In this document: positions 23,161 to 34,906 of the stretch, one piece after another
Position numbering within the stretch: the first letter of the stretch is position 1
Layout: each line of letters begins with the position of its first letter
Source: Tupaia tana
Lineage: Eukaryota; Chordata; Mammalia; Scandentia; Tupaiidae
Assembly: GCA_026018925.1 (NCBI GenBank)
Contig: JAKSZU010000006.1
Span: forward strand, 128,727,592-128,791,591
DNA: 64,000 nucleotides
Direction: 5' to 3'
Notes under the pieces: model-generated
Databases searched by the model: none
What the model was told of the DNA's origin: nothing
What the model saw: only the letters and a program-made list of their open reading frames with translations
Position numbers and translations under genes: made by a program

Positions 23161-24028
23161 AGATAAAACCCAGTTTAAAAGACTGAGTTCCTGAGGTTTA
23201 GGGCTACTGCAAGAGTAGGAGTAGTTGTAATGTGAGTATCAATGGAATTATTTTAGTTTTTTATATTGAAAATTAGTAGTTACATGGTTATTAGAAATAT
23301 ATGAATATACTGTTAGGAAAGAAAATCTGTGAAAGACCATTCTTCTAGGTCTTTTGCTCTTCCCCTGCACACATTTGTTACTGTACAAAAGCCAAAACAG
23401 GGACTCCTTTGAATTTGAAACAGAAGTCAAGTAACCCTGATGGTTCCACTACTTCTCTGCATCTTGATGGAAAGGGTATATTCAACCAAGAAGCCATTCA
23501 GTGAAATGGTGTCTGTGCATTCAAAGTCAAATGGCTGATGACACGTTTTCCAAATTTTTCAGTATATACCATATTTCCCTTCCTCCTTGTCTCTCCCTCA
23601 CCCTCAGTTCCCATCATCCAGGGTTTTATAAACTTTTACTTTCTTTAACTTACACTATGAAAACAAGAGTTCCCTTACTCTTTCCCCAAGAATTGATACA
23701 ATATTGTCTGATAATACTGAATCTGCTTTTCTTAACTGCACATGCTTACTTAAAGATTCTAATCTATCGCTCTTTCTCTCCATCATCCTTGAGCATTGCT
23801 GGTCTAATGGAAGATAGATGGCAAAACCATCATTCTGGAAAACATTTAGCCTTGCAGCTTTGAAAGACATAAGCAAATAATGGCAAGCATAGTTAATACA
23901 TATGGTTAAGGCTTCCAAATAGATCTCTTGAATGATATCATATTTCAGTTTATCGAGCTAGGTCATAACGAAATAGAAGCTCTGTTGATGTTTGGTAAGA
24001 GATTTCCCTTGTCAGACATAGAACTAAG

Positions 24029-24073
<45 letters not shown>

Positions 24074-24847
24074 AAAGGAAATCACAGAAGGACAGTGCGC
24101 CATAAACTATGTCCATTTCTAGAACCTCATGATGTTTTATTGATTGAATTATATGTAGGGATTTATTGGGACTTTGGTTTAACACTCCTTTTAAAGACTT
24201 TTATCACTGGGATATCAATGGAACAAATGGGGCAAAACATTTCTAGAGTTTAATCATTTACCTAGGTAACAGTGTGAGGGTAAATGGGAGAGGTGCAGCA
24301 ATAAGTAGTAATTCATGTAAAAAGAATTGTCTAATAACATCATGCTCTTTTGATGAATAGGCTGGCATGTGTGGTTGGTGCTAGTTCTGCATTACACAAT
24401 TTAGAAGAGGTTCTGTTCACATTGGTAGTCACTATGAGTTCATTTTTAATGGCAATTTTCTAACAGATATTGCTACATTGTCTTGACAAAGTGTCAGATT
24501 CTTCTAATTTTTGCAGTGATGCCTTTGCATTAGTTGAAGGATTGCCTCATTATCTCTATTGAATCCTGTGTCTGGTACATATTGTATTTGAGTTGTGTAT
24601 GCTGGAAAAAATACAGTATTTCTGATTGTAGTTCTTCATTTGTGAAATGCTTAAAAAATGCACCCAAGTGTAAGAATCATCATGTGCGTATGAGATTATG
24701 GGTGGAAAGTGCCATTCACAGTAGTTGTAAATGGTAGGCACTATTGCAGATACTGTTACAACACTCTGATGATTTGTTTTAAGCTAGTGAACTGATACTC
24801 TTTTTCATGCTGACTTTACAAAAAGATCTTTAAAAATTTATCTGAGG
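23161..24847. other. Unassigned DNA with T39 tract
   Basis: The only clear structure is a pure T tract at 24031-24069. No retroposon body adjoins it, so its origin is unresolved. The 120-codon frame at 23501-23863 shows no known domain. Confidence 0.45.
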
Positions 24848-25112
24848 GAGGTCAGGAGGTGGTGTGGTGGTTAAGGCACCGGACTCCTACATGATTGATC
24901 ATGGTTTGAGTCCCAGACCTCGTGGCTTAAAAATCACACCCCGTGAGCATGTGCATATGCCCAAAATTCCAAGAGGTGAATGGAGATGGGATTGCAGCAT
25001 GGCTATCCACACAGGGGTGGTTTGTCACTTTCTCTCTCTCTGTCTCTGTTCGTCTGTCTCTCTCTCCAGCAAGCTCAAGCATCCTATGACAAAAGCCTTA
25101 AAGAAAAAAGTC
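24848..25112 (+). mobile_element. Family-A SINE
   Basis: GGTGGTGTGGTGGTTAAGGC head, GGTTTGAGTCCCAGACC and ATCCTATGACAAAAGCC end with tail. It is followed at once by a family-C SINE. Confidence 0.85.
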
Positions 25113-25115
25113 AGA

Positions 25116-25365
25116 GGGGCCAGCTATGTGCAGCAGTAGAGTATGACACTGGATGAGACTGACCCACATGGAAAAATGCAGGTTTGCTTCTGGAGACCTC
25201 ACTGAGTGCACTGAGTGCATGCTTGCCCTTGATGGCTGAAACGGGTGGATTATGGCATCAAGACCTTGTTGAAGATGCTCTATTTCTGTCTATTTCTATC
25301 TCTGTCCCCTTCTCTTTCTCTCTTACTGGCACTCTAACTCCCAGAAGAAATAAACTTAAAACAAT
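25116..25365 (+). mobile_element. Family-C SINE
   Basis: GGGGCCAGCTATGTGCAGCAG head, TTCTGGAGACCTCACTG, CATCAAGACCTTGTTGAAGA and CCCAGAAGAAATAAACTTAAA end. It is tandem to a family-A SINE. Confidence 0.75.
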
Positions 25366-25617
25366 ATATCTGAGATTGTAATTTGCATCCAGCTACTAAT
25401 TAAAATCTGATAAAAACAGTTACTAATGGTAGTTCATAAGAGAAATTTTCAAGTATAAATTTTTTTGTTTCTACTGTGAGATATTGAATTTCAAAATGTA
25501 ATTATTAAACCCACACCTGAGTTTCCAATATGTTCTATATTCACCCAATTAAAAATGTTATATTATAATAGTCAAATGTCACATGTAATAGAAAGAATGT
25601 TTTCAAAATAACCATTC

Positions 25618-25790
25618 TAATGACTAGCATTTATTTAGCATCTGCAGTAAGCAGGGCATTTATATAATCTATAGAAATTAATTTTCTCTAAACTCAAAAG
25701 GTTTCATTACTTATACCTACAGTCTATGAAAGTTTACTTGGTTGGGCAAGAAGTAACCAGTGTCTTCAGTCCTTCTAGCTCCACCCAGTG
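25618..25790 (-). mobile_element. MIR SINE fragment
   Basis: TGACTAGCATTTATTTAGCATC followed by GCAGGGCATTTATATAATC matches the reversed MIR 3' half (AGCATTTATTGAGCGC and CCAGGCACT). The core is barely recognisable. Confidence 0.5.
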
Positions 25791-26425
25791 GTAGTGGTAT
25801 TTACAAATCAGGTGACTCCCCTTGGCCACACTTCTTGACTAGACCAAAGTAGAATGTGACCCCAGTTGACACAATCATATTCAGCCTTTTGACAGTTTAA
25901 ATTCAGGGCCCCCAAAATTGATTAAGGTAGGACCAGACCTTCTTTCTATCTGTATTTAAAGAGAGCTGCAGACAGGAAACTAAACTCACTTGAAAACTGC
26001 GATTAGGGAGAAACAAAAATAATAGCGTTGCAATAGGTGGTTTAGAACAAGGAGAGAAGTTGCCCAAAGGAAGAGACAAAACTAACATAAGAGTTTTCCA
26101 CGTTTTGTCAAGGCCTAAATATAATTTGGGTATTAGGCCACTCTCAGATACTGCAGCTGATTGAGTGATTTGTAGTACTTTCAGCGGAAGGATTGTTAAT
26201 ACACTTGTTTTGTTCTAAGGAGGATTTAATATGGTTATTTCTTAAACAACCAGCATAAAAAAAATAAAATCCTTCTATCAAATTACATACACACATACTT
26301 TCTATCTTTCTATTGATAGACTAAATGGAAGAAATCATTGGGGGACAAGTACCATTTTTTCCTTTCTTTGCATAGTAATATAGCTGATTACATCCTGTAG
26401 GAAGTTAAGACTCATTTAAAGTCAT
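25791..26425. other. Unassigned DNA
   Basis: No coding or repeat content is recognised. Confidence 0.4.
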
Positions 26426-26426
26426 T

Positions 26427-26632
26427 CTGGGCCAGGCAGTGGTAACACAAGTGGACCCACGTGGGAGAGGTCCTGGGTTTGCATCCAGAGGCCTCCCTGA
26501 GCACACTGGGCATGAGTGTTCACACAGTTCAAACTAGCTTGGACCAGGGATGGTTCATGGCATAAAGATCTGTTCCTTTATCTCTCTCTCTCTGTCTCTC
26601 TCAACAACAAATGAACAAATAAAAATCTTTCA
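26427..26632 (+). mobile_element. Family-C SINE
   Basis: GGGCCAGGCAGTGGTAACAC head, ATCCAGAGGCCTCCCTGAG, TTGGACCAGGGATGGTTCATG, CT-rich stretch and AATAAAAATCTTT end. Confidence 0.65.
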
Positions 26633-26688
26633 AGTAGCTTCCAGTCATTTCCAATATGAAATTTGGAAGACCATTGGGAATAATTGTT

Positions 26689-26955
26689 TTTTTTTCTTTT
26701 TTTAGAGAGGTTTCGGCTATGGGGCACGTGCACTCGCCAAACAGACAGAGAGACACAGAGAGACAGAAAGCAAGAAATCGCCCCCCCAGGGGGATGGCCA
26801 TACCGTAATCCCTTCTCCTCCATTCTCCTCTTGGGATCTTGGGCACGCATGTACACGTGCCCGGCATGAGTTTAAGCCACCGGGTCTAGGACTTGAACCG
26901 CAGTCGACTACATGGAAGTTTAGCGACATAGCTATTACACTAACTGCTGCTCCCA
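26689..26955 (-). mobile_element. Family-A SINE
   Basis: Reverse copy with GGGCACGTGCACTCGCC, CCCCAGGGGGATGGCC and CTAACTGCTGCTCCC. AATAATT(G/T)TTT-type flanks are on both sides. Confidence 0.9.
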
Positions 26956-28593
26956 GCAATAATTTTTAGTCATTTTAAGTGCTTAATTGTGATTCCCACT
27001 GGATACAAAACTGAAGAATAGGGTGGTGGTGCCATTTGCCTTAAAGCACTGTAAACAGTGGTTCCTAGAGTAAGTTTTATGGGGTATCTTTATAAAGTAT
27101 ATGATAAAGCTTCATAGTTTTGCTGAGTTTTCTTTTATACTGTAAGTATTAAAAATTTAGAGCTGGCAGTGCTCTTCTGGCTTACATTATACTTTGTGAG
27201 GCTCAGTATAGTTCGTTCGTTTTCTTTCTTCCTCTTTCTTTCTTTCTTCCTCTTTCTTTCTCTTTCTTTTTCTTTCTTAATGAAGCAATTGGTTATAGTT
27301 ATATAACATAGACTGTTCCACCTCTGTATGGGACTTACATTGCTATCCTTGTGGGAAATTATCTGAGGTTAAAATTTGATTATGGGAATAATAAAATAAG
27401 GACACTTTTCATAACAAAATGTTAGGCAATGGAAGAAAGCTACCGCCTGGAAATAAAACAGATCTTGGCACTTCTTGGAATTAAAATTGAAACCACAGGC
27501 TGCCATGATAAATAGTCTAAGACAGTGCTTTTATTATGCAGTATCTTTGATCAGAACCAACTGGGTGATCTTCTGGTTATCTTGTATCTGTTGATACATG
27601 TGTGTCCCCTGCAAAAGGAATTACAAATTGTAGATGGGGTGGTCACTCAACCTATCACTAAATGTAGCTAATTATGGATAAAAGAGAGCAGCTGTTTGAC
27701 ATCAGCTCCAAAACTTACTAAGGCAGGAAGCAGGACTTGAGTTATCCAACTAAAATAGCCAAGTAGTCTGTTCTTGTGGTTTAGGTTATAATATCCTCTG
27801 CCTTTATCTCCACAAAACAGCCTCATTATGTTGAGGTCGTTTGCCAGTTCCTTTCTAGCTAGCCTTATGGTAATGGGATTTAATGTTTAATGGGACTTTT
27901 AGGACACTAATCCAATATCATGAATTACATTTTACTACTTCAAATATTTTTGTCTCCATTTTAAAAGAAGAGAGAGTGTGTGAACAGAAAGGAAATTTGA
28001 AAAAGAAATAAAGGTTTCTCATTATAATGATTATTGAAAGATGAATAAATATATAGACTACTTTGGAGAGTAAAGAATAGCTGATTGAACAATGTTATAA
28101 GGTAGGCAAATGTTGCAGACAGAAACACACATGGGATAATTAAAGGGAGAGGGATTCTATGTACTTCATTAAAACAACAATAAGAATATAGTTTGGCATT
28201 TGTAAATAAAAACTAATGCTTTTAAAGCCATGGCCACATAGCATCATCACTAAATTCCCAAAAAGTATTTGAATAACTCAGCTTTGTTGATTTACATTGC
28301 AAACTATTACTAATTTAGCTACTTGGGGATAAAACACTGGAATCATAGAGAAATTGTAATGAAAGACAATGTTATGTCTTCCAAATGCAGAGTAATCCAC
28401 ACTCCTGTAACAACTGGAAGTCCTGACAGACCTTTGGTGAAGATTAGAAAATGATCAACCATAGTAAGTGTAAAATTTACACAAATAATGTTTCTTACAG
28501 TGCTTAGTTTCAATTCGTCTATTTAAGCAGTTTAGTCAACACTCTAAACTTCTATGGTCTTCTTCCAAACTGTAATTTGTATAGTAAAACACA
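26956..28593. other. Unassigned DNA with (CTTT)n microsatellite
   Basis: A pyrimidine microsatellite (TTCTTTC/TTCC units) occupies about 27218-27277. The rest is featureless AT-rich DNA. Confidence 0.5.
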
Positions 28594-28778
28594 TGCAGAG
28601 CCATAGCAGTCACACAAGTAGACTTACATGGGAAAGGTTCTGGGTTTACATTCCAGGACTTTCCTGAGCACAATGGGTGTGTGCTGGGGCTGGGGGTAGA
28701 GTACAGAGAGAAAACCTTGTGGGAATGACTTCTTTCTGTCTCTCTCTCATAGAAGAAATAAGTAAATAAGCTTTTAAA
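28594..28778 (+). mobile_element. Family-C SINE
   Basis: AGCCATAGCAGTCACACAAG, ATTCCAGGACTTTCCTGAGC and CTCTCATAGAAGAAATAAG are in family-C order. Confidence 0.65.
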
Positions 28779-28896
28779 ATGTTATATAGAGTACAATTTT
28801 AGGCATAAATTCAGAGTTTCAATTAGTAGAGATAAATTATTGAGCCATTACTCCAGTTCAGTAGTCTAAACCAACATGTAAAAAATAAAAAACAAA

Positions 28897-29143
28897 GGGA
28901 CCAGCAGTCGGTTAATGGCTATGTCACCGGACTCCCATGTAGTCAACCACGGTTCAAGTCCTGGACCCAGTGGCTCGGCGCATGTGCGTGCGTGCCCAAG
29001 ATCCAAGAGGGGAATGGAACAGAAGGGATTGGGGTATGGCCATGCCCCCTGGGGGTGATTTCTTTCTTTCTGTCTCTCTGTCTCTCTCTGTCTTTCTGGT
29101 GAGCACACACACCGTACAGCAAAAACCCCTCCCCCCAAAAAGA
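28897..29143 (+). mobile_element. Family-A SINE with internal deletion
   Basis: GGGACCAGCAGTCGGTTAATGG head with an altered A box. The segment between GGTGGCT and GGCGCATG is about 15 bp shorter than in other copies. It ends CCGTACAGCAAAAACCCC. Confidence 0.9.
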
Positions 29144-30198
29144 AATTTAGAAAACCAAACAAACTATTGTCAAAGTGAAAGAAAAAAGATAACTTGTTGA
29201 CTTGTTCAAGGTTATTGAATAGATTGGTAATTAAAACTATTCTTTGATCTCTTCTCCTGGTTCTTCAGGAGTGCTATTCTGATCAGTCATTACCATAAAG
29301 CTGCCCTATAGTGGACCTTATCCTACAGTTGAACAGTCCCTTTGCTTTCAATAATTATAGGATATTGATTATAATATCCTACTGGATATATTAAGAGGTC
29401 AGTTTATTTCAGTTTATTTTTTTTTTTTCCAATTCACGGTTATGTTTAAATATGAGAGAAACATGTTCCCCCTTGATAATCGCTAGAGTGGAGATTATAT
29501 TGAATTACAATAATTAAAGATTTAAATTTATAAAATTGAGGGAATCAGTGAGGGGGAGAGAATATATTCTGATTTTTTAAAAAAGGTAGGATAAAAGAGA
29601 GAGAAATCAAGCAAGCATGTTAATAAGCAAGCACAAAGTCATGTCAGAGTGAAAACAAATTTATCTTGCTGGTTAAAAATTAACAGGTATCATAAACCCA
29701 GTAACAATTTTCTCTGATAATGTATCGACTCAAGCCCAATAAAAGCAGTTGGCCATGTCACGCTTCTGGATTTTTCTTTCTTTTTTTTTTTTTTTTTTAC
29801 CCTTTTGTGTAATGCCATTCTTTCATTGTGATGGTGTTACCTGTAGTTGAAAAAATTTATGGCTAAATAAACTAATTAATGTTAACAGCCATTTTGTCAT
29901 GTGAAGGCTGAGGTCTGTAAATAAACATCAAAAGAAGCAATTGTTCTTTAGATGACGTCTGTTTATAATAAGAGGCAAGAATTATGCAATGTGTTTCAAA
30001 TAGACGATGTTTTACCACCATCATTATTTGTTACCTGAGTTACTGTTATGAGGAGTATAAAGTTAGATAATTGAGGAGAAGTTGTCCACACTGGGTCTTA
30101 GATGATGATGCATTCGTAGCTGCCATTCTAAATAAAAAACAACAAGATACTTGTTCAACTATTTTCAAAAATATTTATCCGTGTTTGGCTATATTTTA
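29144..30198. other. Unassigned DNA
   Basis: Nothing is recognised apart from T tracts near 29418 and 29782-29799. Confidence 0.45.
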
Positions 30199-30735
30199 TT
30201 TTGAGAGAGATTTCTGCTATAGGGCACATGCTCTCTCCTGAGAGACAGAGAAAGACAGAGAGACAGAAAGCAAGAAATCACCCCCCCAGGGGGGATAGCC
30301 ACACCACAATTCCTTATCCTCCTATCTCTTGGGATTTGGGGCATGCACACCTATGCAACTGGCCTGAGTTTCAAGCCACAGGATTTGGGACTCAAACCGT
30401 GGTTGTCCATATGGGAGTCCATCCCCTTAATCATTATGCCACCAGGGACCAGCAGTTAGCATAATGGCTATGTCGCTGGACTCCCACGTAGTCGACCGTG
30501 GTTCGAGTCCCGGACCCGGTGGCTTAAACTCACGCCGGGCGCATGTGCATGCGTGCCCAAGATCCTGAGAGGAGAATGGAGGAGAAGGGATTGCGGCGTG
30601 GCTATCCCCTCTGGGGGGTGATTTCTCATTCTCTATCTTTCTGTCTCTCTCTGTCTGTCTGGCGAGCACACGTGCCCTATAGCAAAAACCTCTCCAAAAA
30701 AAAAAAAAAAAAATCACTATGCCACCTATTGGCCC
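30199..30735 (-). mobile_element. Family-A SINE split by a younger SINE
   Basis: The minus-strand body occupies 30199-30443. Its last few bases (the 5' head, TATTGGCCCC on plus) are displaced to 30727-30735 by the insertion at 30444-30711. Confidence 0.9.
30444..30711 (+). mobile_element. Young family-A SINE nested head-to-head
   Basis: Near-consensus (A box TAGCATAATGG, B box GGTTCGAGTCC). It is inserted in the head of an opposite-strand family-A SINE with a 15-bp duplication AATCA(T/C)TATGCCACC at 30429-30443 and 30712-30726. Confidence 0.95.
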
Positions 30736-30949
30736 CTGGTTATAGTTTAAAAAGCAAATACGCAATTTAGAAGAAAACTGAAAACATTACACCTATACTG
30801 TTACACCCTGTAATTGGAAATTATACAGAAAATTTCTATGGTCACTGTAATATTTCTAAAATTTTTAGTAATATGTCTGCTTATTTTTTGATTGTCACTT
30901 TTGCTAGATAATTGACTTATATAGTAATTAACTTTTATTGTAATTAAAA

Positions 30950-31195
30950 AAATTAATTATGAGGGCCTACACACTTGCCAGAGAGACAGAGAGAAAAAGC
31001 ACCCCCCAGTGGGGTGTGGCTGCACTACCTTCCCTTTTCCTCCATGTCTCTGTCCCATCAGGATTCAGGAGCACATGCACACATTCACCAGAGGTGTTTT
31101 GCAAGCTGCTGGGGCTGGGATTCCAACTGTGTTTGGCGATGTGGGATCTGGCTCCTGATGCTCTTTGCTTAATTGCTGTACTACAGGACCAGCCT
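30950..31195 (-). mobile_element. Family-D SINE
   Basis: GAGAGACAGAGAGAAAAAGC, CACCCCCCAGTGGGGTGTGG, GTCCCATCAGGATTCAGG and CTACAGGACCAGCC form the reversed family-D order. Confidence 0.65.
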
Positions 31196-31884
31196 TAATT
31201 CATACATTTAAACATATTTATATTTCATTAAACACAAAATTTCCAGAAACTTGTTAAAGAAAGAACGTAAGTGTAAATTTTTCATTTGTTTTCAAGTAAA
31301 ACAATCTCGCTGAGGTTAATAGGCAATTCAACTTTGCTGTAGAAAAGGAGACTATTCTGGAAATTAAGTTTAAAAAAAGAACTAGAACAAACAGAAGCAA
31401 GCAACTGTATTCAAAGTTTCTTATTCTTTTCAATGCATACTATAGTTTTACATCTTCCCTTCATTATAATGCAAATGCATAGTTTCGTCTTATTATATAT
31501 CTTATGTACTAACTTAGTCACTTAAAAACTTGTTGCTAATACAATTTTATGGTGACACCTTAATTATCAATTAATGGAATATTTCACACACATTAATTTT
31601 CTAGGCAATTGGCAAGGCCAAAGATTATAAACATGCTAACCCTTTAAAGTGTCATTCTTTCTAAATGTAAAACACAATTCCCCGCTAAAAGATTATACTA
31701 TGGAAGTTTAATTTCTGTCATGTGGATCAACATGATTATGAACTTATTTGTGTTGTCATTAACTTTCAGGGTTTTATTTAAATTTTGGCTTGATGTCCTT
31801 TCTATTGAGGGCAGGATCAGCACTCCTTGTTACTAGCACAGGCCTCTGCACATAGTCAGTGGGTGGTAATGTTTATGTTATAGT
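31196..31884. other. Unassigned DNA with possible L2 3' end
   Basis: Bases about 31795-31870 (TGAGGGCAGGATCAGCAC, then CTCTGCACATAGTCAGTGGG) resemble the 3' end of L2. The match is short and diverged. Confidence 0.35.
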
Positions 31885-31960
31885 ACGTTGTTGGGAAAGT
31901 CATGACAAATTTTTTTTTTGGTTGTCTATGCAAAATGCTTCATGACTTTCCCGACAACTT
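31885..31960. repeat. 76-bp imperfect palindrome (possible mariner-type MITE)
   Basis: The left arm GTTGTTGGGAAAGTCATG (31887-31904) is complementary to the right arm CATGACTTTCCCGACAAC (31941-31958) with one mismatch. TA dinucleotides lie just outside. Length, terminal position of the arms and flanks suggest a mariner-type MITE. It abuts the LTR that follows. Confidence 0.55.
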
Positions 31961-31961
31961 A

Positions 31962-32350
31962 TGTTATGAGCCGTATTACAGTCTCTCAAAATCCATATGT
32001 TGAAGTCTCAACCCCTGGTACCTCAGAATGTGACTATATATGGAAATAGAGACTTCAAAGCGGTAATTGAGTTAGAATGCGGTCATTAGGGCAGGCTCTG
32101 ATCCAATATGATTGATGTCCCTATAAGAAGAGGAAATTTGGATATAGACAGATATAGAGGAAGCCAATGTGAAGACGCAGGGAGAGAGTGGTCATATATA
32201 ACCCAAAGAGAGAGATCTCCAAAGAAACCAACCCCGCTGCTTTTTGATATTGGATGTCAGCCTCCAGAACTAGAAAGGAATACATTTCTGTTGTTTAGAC
32301 CACCCAGTCTGTATATTGTCATGGCAACCCTAGAAAATACTAGTAAATGA
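31962..32350 (+). mobile_element. ERVL-MaLR solo LTR (MLT1-type)
   Basis: TGTTATGAGCCGTATTACAG start, AAAATCCATATGTTGAAGTC, CCTCAGAATGTGACTATAT, CCCTATAAGAAGAGGAAATT, CAGCCTCCAGAACTAG and TTCTGTTGTTTAGACCACCC run in MLT1 LTR order. No gag or pol sequence adjoins, so it is a solo LTR. The 80-codon frame within it is not a gene. Confidence 0.85.
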
Positions 32351-32715
32351 TAACACTAGGGAGGCCTATGGGAGAAAAAATTTGCCAGCAGAAGACTCTG
32401 TTTTTTGAAGTGGAGATATATTTCTTATGAACTGCCACCCCCCATTTTTGTTTTCCTTTTGTTTTTCTCTGTCACTTCCTATTCCAGTGGTCACATGACA
32501 TGAGAGTGCCTCATTTTATTTTTCCCTTTAAAATGTTTATTGTCTGTTTTAACTCATGTTCTAAATAAAGCCTGAGGTGGGGGCAAGGAACATTGTTAGA
32601 CTGCCATGTGAAGCACAGCACACTCTGAGGGGTCCCTCCTAAAGATTCTCAGTCTTAAAAAGTTAGTGAGATTTTCCATGACAGAGAAAGAGGCACTTAT
32701 TACAAATATTTTTTT
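32351..32715. other. Unassigned DNA
   Basis: No feature is recognised. AAATAAAGCC near 32560 resembles a poly(A) signal but nothing supports a transcript. Confidence 0.4.
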
Positions 32716-32965
32716 GGGGACAAGTAGGTGGTGTGGTGGTTAAGGTGCTGAACTCCCACTGTTCAAGTCCTAGATCTGGCAGTTTGAAAATCAGGCTGGG
32801 CACATATGCATGTGTGCCCCAAATCCCAGGAGAATGGAGGCAAAGGGATTGTGGTGTGACCATCTTCCCCAGGGGATAATTTGATGATTTTTAAATTTTC
32901 CCTCTCACTGTCTCTCTCTGATGAGTGCATGTGTCCTATGGCAAAAGAAAAATAAGAAAACCTTT
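32716..32965 (+). mobile_element. Family-A SINE
   Basis: GGGGACAAGTAGGTGGTGTGG head. A deletion between ACTCCCACT and GTTCAAGTCC removes part of the tRNA-like region. The end is TGTCCTATGGCAAAAG. Confidence 0.85.
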
Positions 32966-33070
32966 AGAAAAAAACAATATTCTCTGAAAAAGAAGAAGAA
33001 AAAAAGATCCACTAATTCATAAAATAAAATGAAATAAAATGCTTTCTAAAATGTTTTTTCCTTTTGTGGT

Positions 33071-33391
33071 ATTTTCTTCCTTCCTTCCTTCCTTCCTTCC
33101 TTCCTTCCTTCCTTCCTTCCTTCCTTTTTCTTTTTTTTTTTTTTTGTAGAGATTTTTGCTATAGGGTATGTGTATTTGCCAGAGAAACAGAGAGAGAGAA
33201 AACGAGAAATTACCTTTCGGGAGGATGACCATGCCACAATCTCTTCTCCATTTTCTTTTTGGGATTTTGGGCACTCACACACATGTGCCTAGAGTGAGTT
33301 TTTAAGCCTCTGGGTGAGTCCAGGACTAGAACTGTGGTTGAATACATGAAAGTCCAGCAATGTAACCATTACTCCATTTTCTGGTCCCCCT
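33071..33391 (-). mobile_element. Family-A SINE with (AAGG)n tail microsatellite
   Basis: The minus-strand body is followed by poly(A), which has grown into (AAGG)n: plus-strand CCTT units at about 33078-33125. Flanks TATTTTCTT(C/T)C at about 33070 and 33393 place the microsatellite inside the insertion. Confidence 0.88.
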
Positions 33392-33699
33392 GTTATTTTC
33401 TTTCCATGAAGATTTAGATTGTTCCTTCTTTGTGCAGAAAATAAGTCATGACCTTATGCAAATGTGAGTTCCTATTCATAAACAGTGATATTATTCTTAT
33501 GGCCTATACTAGTACAGTTTTATAGTCAGTTTTTCCCCTTTTAAAATAATGTTGCCATATATGTTGATCAATAAATTAACTGTCTCTATATTTGCTAAAT
33601 CAGTTGACTGGAGTGGAAACTTCAAATGCCAGCATAAATAAAATGAGATAGCCTTCAGAAAACTTTCCCCAGATTAAACAATAAAAATTTCATTGTAAA

Positions 33700-33950
33700 G
33701 AAACCAGCAGATGGCGAAATAGTTACATCACTAGACTCCCACGTAGTCGACTGCAGTTCAAGTCTTGGACCCCAGTGGCTTAAAACTTACGCTGGGTGCA
33801 TATACGTGCATGCTCAAAATCCCTAGAGGAGAATGGAGAAGGAATGGCAGTGTGGCCATCCCCCATGGGAGGATGATTTCTCACTTTCTGTCTCTCTGTC
33901 TCTCTCTAGTGAGTGAATGTGCCCTATAGCACAATTCTTCATATAAGAGA
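33700..33950 (+). mobile_element. Family-A SINE
   Basis: GAAACCAGCAGATGGCGAAATAG head, GTAGTCGACTGCAGTTCAAG, TGATTTCTCACTTTC and GCCCTATAGCACAATTC end. Confidence 0.87.
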
Positions 33951-34177
33951 AGAATTTTTGTAATTACTATGATAAAAATATAATGCTATGCACTTTCTGC
34001 ATAATGACTGAAGTAATTTACTCTCTCTTTTTTTTTTTTTTTTGGTCAATTGAAGGAAACTTTCCAAATTTTTCATTCAATTTGCTTTAACTTTTCTAAA
34101 TGCCACTTATATTCAAGGATAGATCTATTTGTAGATATATCCAGTTATTGAAACCCAGTTTAAAATGTTACTGAACA

Positions 34178-34440
34178 GGAGAGACTTGAGCCCAGTCTGA
34201 TCAGGCCTCCTCGAGTTAGTCCACACTCAGGGCCTGGGAGTAACTTTGAAACTTTTGCAGCTCGTTCGCCCACCGCTCTGGCGTCTTGGGTCCACCCTGA
34301 CCACCAGGAGACTTGAGCCTGGTCTGAGCAGACTTCCTCTTGTGATTCCACTCTTGGGGCCTGGGAATAACGTTTGAACTTTTAATAAACCAGCCCACTT
34401 GCTGTGCTTTGCACAGTGCAGGACTTGATCCTCTTCACTA
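34178..34440 (+). repeat. Tandem 5' UTR monomers of the L1 (period about 127 bp)
   Basis: GAGACTTGAGCC(C/T) starts at 34181 and again at 34308. Each copy continues through GGGCCTGGGA(G/A)TAAC. Tandem monomers upstream of ORF1 are known from mouse L1, where they carry promoter activity; promoter function here is inferred. Confidence 0.75.
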
Positions 34441-34672
34441 AGTTCTTTCTCCTTATCCTGCTCCCACCTCATCGAGAGCTGAACATTAGGAGCCAAGCAC
34501 CTGACATTGCCCATAATGTCTCTGACCTGGGAGACACAGTCCTCCAATAGGAACACACCTGGGAACTAAGGGTGAAATATACTCTTTCAATACTCTAGAA
34601 TCTACTCCAATAAATAGAAAAAAGTGAATACTGCATCAGGTGACCGAAAACCAGTACAGATCTTGAAGAAAC

Positions 34673-34868
34673 ATGAGAAAACAAGGGAGTAATTTCCCCC
34701 CAGATGAGCATAGAAGCCCCTCACCAGCAATGGATACACAGAGAAATACAGAAATGTTAGAAAAAGACTTCTGAACATTCATAGTGACACAACTCAGTGA
34801 GGTGCAAGAGAAAACAGACAATTGGTTCCAAGAAATGAGAAAATCATTTCAAGACATGAAAGAGGAAT

Positions 34869-34906
<38 letters not shown>

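Noticed and set aside
23501-23863. 120-codon frame as a gene
   Set aside because: No domain, no promoter or splice context and no family resemblance; the length is within chance for AT-rich DNA of this size.
24031-24069. T39 tract as the tail of a processed pseudogene
   Set aside because: No retroposon body or TSD could be found beside it.
32108-32350. 80-codon frame as a small gene
   Set aside because: It lies wholly within an MLT1-type LTR and is a chance reading of it.
33017-33282. Lys/Glu/Gly-repeat protein
   Set aside because: Translation of the (CCTT)n tail of a SINE.
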